From: Symbiodinium natans
Taxonomy: Eukaryota; Sar; Dinophyceae; Suessiales; Symbiodiniaceae
Direction of reading: 5' to 3'
Assembly: GCA_905221605.1 (NCBI GenBank)
Contig: CAJNDS010002135.1
Coordinates: forward strand, 883,501 to 895,000
Length of the DNA: 11,500 nt
A model generated the notes under the pieces. It saw only the letters and a program-made list of their open reading frames with translations, was not told the DNA's origin and ran no database searches. A program made the position numbers and the translations under genes. This document shows, one piece after another, positions 1-6,100 of the stretch. Position 1 is the stretch's first letter. Each line of letters begins with the position of its first letter.

Positions 1-43
1 TGATCTTGAAGCGATCGAGGACTGGCTTTCTCTCTAGCTTAGG
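1..43 (+). CDS. Possible exon, left-truncated by window
   Basis: Open in the frame starting at base 3, and followed by GTTTAGGG at 44. It ends in phase 2, which fits the next exon starting at 78. A second frame (from base 2) reads DLEAIEDWLSL but meets a stop at 35-37 unless a GC donor at 37 is used. The choice is unresolved. Confidence 0.22.
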
Positions 44-77
44 GTTTAGGGTTCAGGGTTCAGGGTTTAGGGCGGAG

Positions 78-128
78 ATCACGGAGATCCCTCTTCACCT
101 CGCATGAGCAGCTGCCAGTGCGGGAATT
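78..128 (+). CDS. Candidate exon (…HEQLPVREL)
   Basis: The acceptor is the AG at 76-77 and the donor is GTGTTTAAG at 129. It reads through HEQLPVREL and ends in phase 2, fitting the single leading base of the exon at 359. The frame stays open further downstream, so the donor is not certain. Confidence 0.35.
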
Positions 129-3100
129 GTGTTTAAGAAGCATGCGGGGGTTTGCGAAAGAAAGGGACCACTAATAATGTCCCCCAATACCCAAAAACCT
201 AAACCCTAAATCCTAAACCCTAAACCCTACACCCCCAATAATGCCCCCAAATAGTAAGATTCTCTAATAATCGGAACCCCAACAAGGTACCCCAAGATTA
301 ACCCTCATGTCTCTGTGTGGTGTTTTGGCCTCCAAGTTTTTTTTGTCGTTGAACACAGGGCTGCCGAGGACTCCAGAGCGAGCCTCGAATGTGCCGCACT
401 GACGTAAACCCTAAACCCTAAACCCTAAACCCCAAACCCCAAACCCCAAACCCTATGGGTTCAATCCCCCCGTGGCGGGAGGGCTCCTGTCATCCGAGCT
501 GCGGACAAATTGCTCCAAGTGCAGGGTCACGCGCTGGTCTAGGGTTTAGGGTTTAGGGTTTAGGGTTTAGGGTTTAGGGTTTAGGGTTTAGGGTTTAGGG
601 TTTAGGGTTTAGGGTTTAGGGTTTAGGGTTTAGGGTTTAGGGTCGGAATACCTGCGAAGGGTATTCCCTCAGGGTCCCTATGTAGTTAGACTATAATAAC
701 CCCCCCAAAGCCCTATTCTAGTTACCAAGGCCCCTGTATTACTTGAGCCCCAAACCCAAAACCCTAAACCCTAAGCCCTGAACCCTGAACCCTAAACCCT
801 AAACCCTAAACCCTGAACCCTAAACCCTAAACCCTAAACCGAAGTAGTCTGGAAGCTACATCGAGTACAAGAACTCAGGCATGCACCAACCTCACATCCC
901 ACGAGCCTTCGGGTTTAGGGTTTAGGGTTTAGGGTTTAGGGTTTAGGGTTTAGGGTTTAGGGTTTGAGGTTTGGGGTTTAGGGTTTAGGGTTTAGGAATT
1001 TGAAGCCAAAGCAAATGTCACAAAAAAGGGGACGCCAGGGCTTTGGCATACCCCGGTTTAGTGTTTAGGGTTTGGGGTTTAGGGTTTGGGGTTTAGGCTT
1101 ACTACTTGACAGTTGTGGGCGTGTCATCAGGGAGCCAAGCAACTAAGCCGTAAGCTTGGGATGTTTCCTGTTTGTTTCCCCTTCTACAAACAGTCCTGAA
1201 TAGGGATTACGTGTTGTGCCCCCTGTTATAATCCTGTTGGTATAAGGGGAAACATCCCAACCCGAAACTCTGACTCCTGAGCAAGTCCCAGCCCTCCCCT
1301 GAATTCTAGGGGAAGTTGCATGGTCCCTCAGTAAGGTCCCCTTACCTTCTTTAACTTTAGGGTTTAGGGTTTAGGGTTTAGGGTTTAGGGTTTAGGGTTC
1401 TGAAGTATGGGCCCTTCGGCTTGTTATAGGGGTATAGAAGGGCTCCCCAATCAAGAACGCACAAAACGGGACGATACCCTAAACCCTATAAGCCCTAAAC
1501 CCTAAACCCTCAACCTCTGCGCCCTAAACCCTAAACCCTAAACCCTAAACCCTAAACCCTAAACCCTAAACCCTAAACCCTAAACCCTAAACCCTAAACC
1601 CTAAACCCTAAACCCCAAACCCCAAGACCAATCCTCCTGCGCGCGCACAAGGAAGAGCACTCGGGCCCTGGCTCTTCGGAACCTCTGGCTTGGCATGGCC
1701 TTGCAGTTTAGGGTTTGGGGTTTAGGGTTTAGGGTTTAGGGTTTAGGGTTTAGGGTTTTAGGGTTTAGGGTTTAGGGTTTTAGGGTTTAGGGTTTTGGGT
1801 TTGGGGTTTGGGGATCGGTGCCAAGGGTTTAGGGTTTAGGGATGGACATGCGCAGCTTTGTTCGTACTCTTGCTGATTGTGTGACTTGTTCTGCATATTC
1901 TCCGTTGTGTTGTAGTACTGTTAATCATTGTTATGTTGTTTGCGGTTTTGGGTTTAGGGTTTCGGGTTTCGGGTTTCGGGTTTAGGGTATAGGGTTTAGG
2001 GTTTAGGGTTTAGGGTTTAGGGTTTAGGGTTTAGGGTTTAGGGTTCTCATTTCTTGGAACATAAAGGTTTGAGGGGTGTTCCCGTTGGAGCCGCAGGCAG
2101 GTTTGCCAGCTGGTTCTGAGGAGGGAATGAGGGAAGTCGGCACCCCAGACCCCTCCTATATGGTCCTATATATATATATATGTTTCTATATATATATGTA
2201 TATATGTATATGTATAGGTATATGTATATGTATTTTCATACATACACCCATGAAAGACCATAATATGGGGTACTTCATCCCGTACTAAAACAACCTAGAC
2301 CTTAACCTTAACCCTAAACCCTCAATCCTAGACCTCAGAACCCTAAACCCTCAACCCTAAAACTAAACTGCAAAACCCTAAACCCTCTGAACCCTAAAAC
2401 CCCTCAACCCTAAACCGCTAAACCCTAAACCCTAAAACCCCCAAGCCGTAAGCCCCCTTAAGGAGAAGGATGGTGGTTTGCCATTCGAGTCAGGACAGCG
2501 GGGAGGGTGGAGTAGGACTGTTTGGCGGTTAGGGTTTAGGGTTTAGGGTTTGGGGTTTAGGGTTTAGGGTTTAGGGTTTAGGGGGGTTAGGAAGTTGTGG
2601 GGGGTCTGTATTTGCAGGCTCCTGGGCGGCATCCTTATTAATATCTTTTGACGTTATGTGTTTATCTTTTCTGTCTACTTCCTTTGTGTGAACTATCCCT
2701 AAACCCTAAACCCTAAACCCTAAACCCTAAACCCTTGTTTTGACAAATATGCTTTCCGGAACAGGAGCCGACATGGCCATTCTGCTGCTGGAGACGCCCT
2801 CCGAGTATTTGGAGCGTTGCCGGGTCCAACGATTTCTCGGTTTAGGGTTTAGGGTCTAGAGTTTAGGATTAGGGTTTAGGGTTTAGGGTTTCGGTTTAGG
2901 GTTTAGGGTTTAGGGATTAGGGTTTAGGGTTTAGGGTGTAGGGTTTAGAGCTTAGGGTTTAAGGTTGCTCTTTGATATAGTTAGGGATTAGGGTTTAGGG
3001 GTCTCCTGTGTTTGTCATGTTGAGGTCTGTAGTCTTAGGATTTAGGGTTTAGGGTTTAGGGTTTGGGGTTTAGGGGTTAGGGTTTAGGGACTCAGAACTC

Positions 3101-6100
3101 ATGTCATGTCTACACAAGCCTGCTATGAAGCAGTAAAGGGACACCCGCCTGAAGCCGTCCCAAACAACCCCATCGACCCTAAACCCCACACCTTGGACCC
3201 TAAACCCTAAACACCTTGACCCTAAACCTGCCCGTCAGCACCTTCAACCCTAGACCCCAAACCCGCTTTGGGCCCGGCAGCACCTTTAGTTTGGTTTTTT
3301 GTTTTGTTTGAGGCGTAGGATCCCTTGCGCGCCTAGGCTTTAGGCTTTAGGGTTTGGGGTTTGGGATTTGGGGTTTGGGGTTTGGGGTTTAGGGTTTAGG
3401 GTTTAGGGCTTAGGTTTTAGGGTTTAGGGTCTAGGCAAGATGCTGCAGGCTTGGCTGAGTTGCTTTCATAGATCTTCGGGGGATGGTGGTTGACTTGGCG
3501 TCTCACCCTAAACCCTAAACCCTAAACCCTAAACCCTAAACCCCAAACCCTAAACCCTAAACCCTAAACCATAAACCCTAACCATCCTTAACCCTAAACC
3601 CTAAACCCCGTACCCGATATTTATGCCAGCCGCATCCCTTGGCAGCCCAGTGTTACCCTTTAATTCCTTTTTTTTGGTTCAAGGTTCCGGTATAAAGCAA
3701 CCAAGCTAAAAAGGGTTTCGGGTTTAGGGTTTAGGGTTTAGGGTGCACTTATCATGATATGGGTACCGGGCTACCAAGATGCAGGGGTTAACCCTAAACT
3801 CCTAAGTATGAGTGGTAGAGTAGACTTTCAAGAACAATCATGCACTTATCGTTGAAGGCCAGAGAGTTTCCCTACACCCCAAACACCCTGAGACGCCAAA
3901 CCCTAAACCCCCGGTGAAGAAAACCCTAGACCCGGAACTCCTAGACCCTGAGCCCTTTCACCCTAAACCCGAAACCCTAAACCCTAAACCCCTTGAAACC
4001 TGTGCGCCAAGGCTACAGGAAGATGACAAGGCTGGAGAAGATGGAGCTTGCCTTGCAGTCCAACTTCTACGAGATGCTGTGGCTCGCATCGCAATGGCGC
4101 AACATTTGCCTGAGCACCGACGGTCCTAGCAACCTTCGAAAGCCCCCCTGAACCCTAATCCCTAAACCCTTAGCCCCAAACCCTGAACCCTAACCCTATA
4201 CCCTAAACCCTAAACCCTAGACCCTAAACCCTAAACCCTAACCCTAAACCCCAAACCATGTCATGGCAAATTTGGGGCAAGAGCCCACTCTTAGCGTTTT
4301 TGTGCTGCTCTGAATTGGCCGCAGTGGTTGAGGGTCTACCTGGGTTTCCCAATTAACGGCTTTTTTGGGGGCGGGTCAGCGGGAGTTATATTCTCCACTT
4401 TTGACGTCAGGGTTTAGGGTTCAGGACTTAGGATTTTGGGTTTTGCGTTTTGGGTTTAAGAGTTATATGTGTCTTAATTCTGGTCGACCTCGAAACCATC
4501 CCCCGATCTGTGAATAGGGCTGCTGGCACCCTCTAACTAAGCGCCTAACTCCTAAACCCTAAACCCTAAACCCCAAACCCTAAACCCTAAACCCTAAACC
4601 CCAAACCCTAGCAAGACCTTGCAGAGTCCAAAGCATGCTGAGGATGGCCGTGTTGCTTTGCATCAACATGATGTGGATGGCGTTGGAGATCCAGAGCTCC
4701 GCCTTCGAAGGTTTAGGGTTTAGGGTTTAGGGTTTAGGGCTTAGGGTTTAGGGTTTAGGGGTTTAGGGTTTAGGGTTTAGGGTTTAGGGTTTGGCGTTTA
4801 GGGTTTAGGGTTTAGGGCTTAGGGTTTAGGATTTTGGGTTTAGGGTTTAGGGTTGAGTGCACTCAGGGTCTATCGTGGGAGTGTTTTGGGGATTTAGGTC
4901 TAGGTTCGGTTTTCCCCGAAACCCTGGGCCTCCCAAACCCGAACCCTACACCTGCAACCTTACATCATAAACACTCAACTTTAACACAAGGGATTCCTCT
5001 AAACCCTAAACCCGAAAGCCTGCCCCTTGATTCCCTTCACCTTCGATTCTTTGACATCCCAGGTTTGGGTTCTTAGGTATGAGCACCTCTCTAAGGGAAG
5101 TTACATGGTCCCTTCATACGGTCCCTGACCTTCTTTATGGGGTGTGAAAGCCTAAACCTTAAAACCCTAAACCCCAAACCCCCAAAACCCCAAAACCCCC
5201 AAACCCTAAACCCCTAAACCCCTAAACCCTAAACCCTAAAACCCTGAACCCTAAACCCTAAACCCTAAACCCTAAAACCTAAACCCTAAACCCCAAACCC
5301 TACCCTAAACCCTAAGCCCTGAACCTTGAACCCTGAACCCAAGCGAGGATTAGCGGGTCCATGTCTGGTGCAGCAGCTCGGACGCAATGCAAAAACGTGG
5401 GCAGAAGCTGCGCGGCCCAACGCACCCACGCTTCAGGCGTTAAAAGGGTTTAGGGTTTGGGGTTCAGGGTTCAGGGTTTAGGGTTTAGGGTGTAGGGTTT
5501 AGGGGTTTAGGGTTTAGGGTAGGCCCAATCCACTAATTAAGCCCTAAGACCCAAACCCTAGACCCTAAACCCGGAACCACACCCGAAAGCCTAAGATTGT
5601 TAACTTGCGCCTCGGGAACCATCAGCAAGAAAGCTTTCAGGGTTTAGGGTTTGGGGTTTAGGGTATAGGGTTTAGGGTTTAGGGTTATGGTTTAGGGTAC
5701 CCCTAATTTCAGAAACCCATCTGCTGATGCGGCATGCACCGGCTCCCCCCAAAGTCGGCTCCCCACAAGGGCGCCAGCAACTAAGAAAGGAGTCTTTGCG
5801 GTTTTGGGTTCAGGGTTTAGGGTAGGGCAGGGTTGAGGGTTTAGCGTTTAGGGTTTGGGCCGCTAGGGGTTGATTTGGGTTGCAGGAATACATGAGGAAT
5901 ACATGATCAGCTCTACAACCCTCCTAATTCCTACAGAACCCAATTATCCCGTTTTAGGGTTTAGAGCCTAAACCCTAAATTCTAAACCCAAAAGCCTAAG
6001 CCCTAAACCCTGCCTCCTCAGCTTGTTAAACCTCACGCCCTACGGCAGCGAAGGACCTGGGCATTTTCCAGTCGGGACTCATCGCCGAGCTCCTTGATAT

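Larger units (their letters stand above)
1056..1405 (+). repeat. Candidate intron: TTTAGGG arrays plus repeats A and C
   Basis: Arrays lie at 1056-1098 and 1357-1400, both TTTAGGG. Between them are the inverted-repeat element A1 (1156-1260) and repeat C1 (1307-1353). I see no credible exon inside. Confidence 0.45.

Noticed and set aside
449-475. GGTTCAATCCC resembling a tRNA T-arm
   Set aside because: No matching acceptor stem, D-arm or anticodon arm is found upstream; the sequence there is a telomere-like array.
541-642. Array taken as a true chromosome end
   Set aside because: Arrays in both orientations alternate many times with unique DNA and none reaches a window end; these are interstitial.
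1842-1944. Open stretch starting ATGGACATGCGC between TTTAGGG arrays
   Set aside because: T-rich, Cys/Tyr/Val-heavy translation is typical of intron DNA, and skipping it preserves phase between 1705 and 2469.
2076-2288. 70-codon plus-strand reading frame
   Set aside because: Half of it is the TA microsatellite, giving Tyr/Ile/Cys low-complexity peptide, and it sits inside a candidate intron.
3097-3177. 27-codon open stretch (CYEAVKGHPPEAVPNNP)
   Set aside because: There is no donor near its end, and its phase does not fit either neighbour.
5713-5800. Possible extra exon with good TTTCAG acceptor and GTTTTGGG donor
   Set aside because: It is open in two frames, but neither joins both neighbours in phase; left unannotated as an exon.
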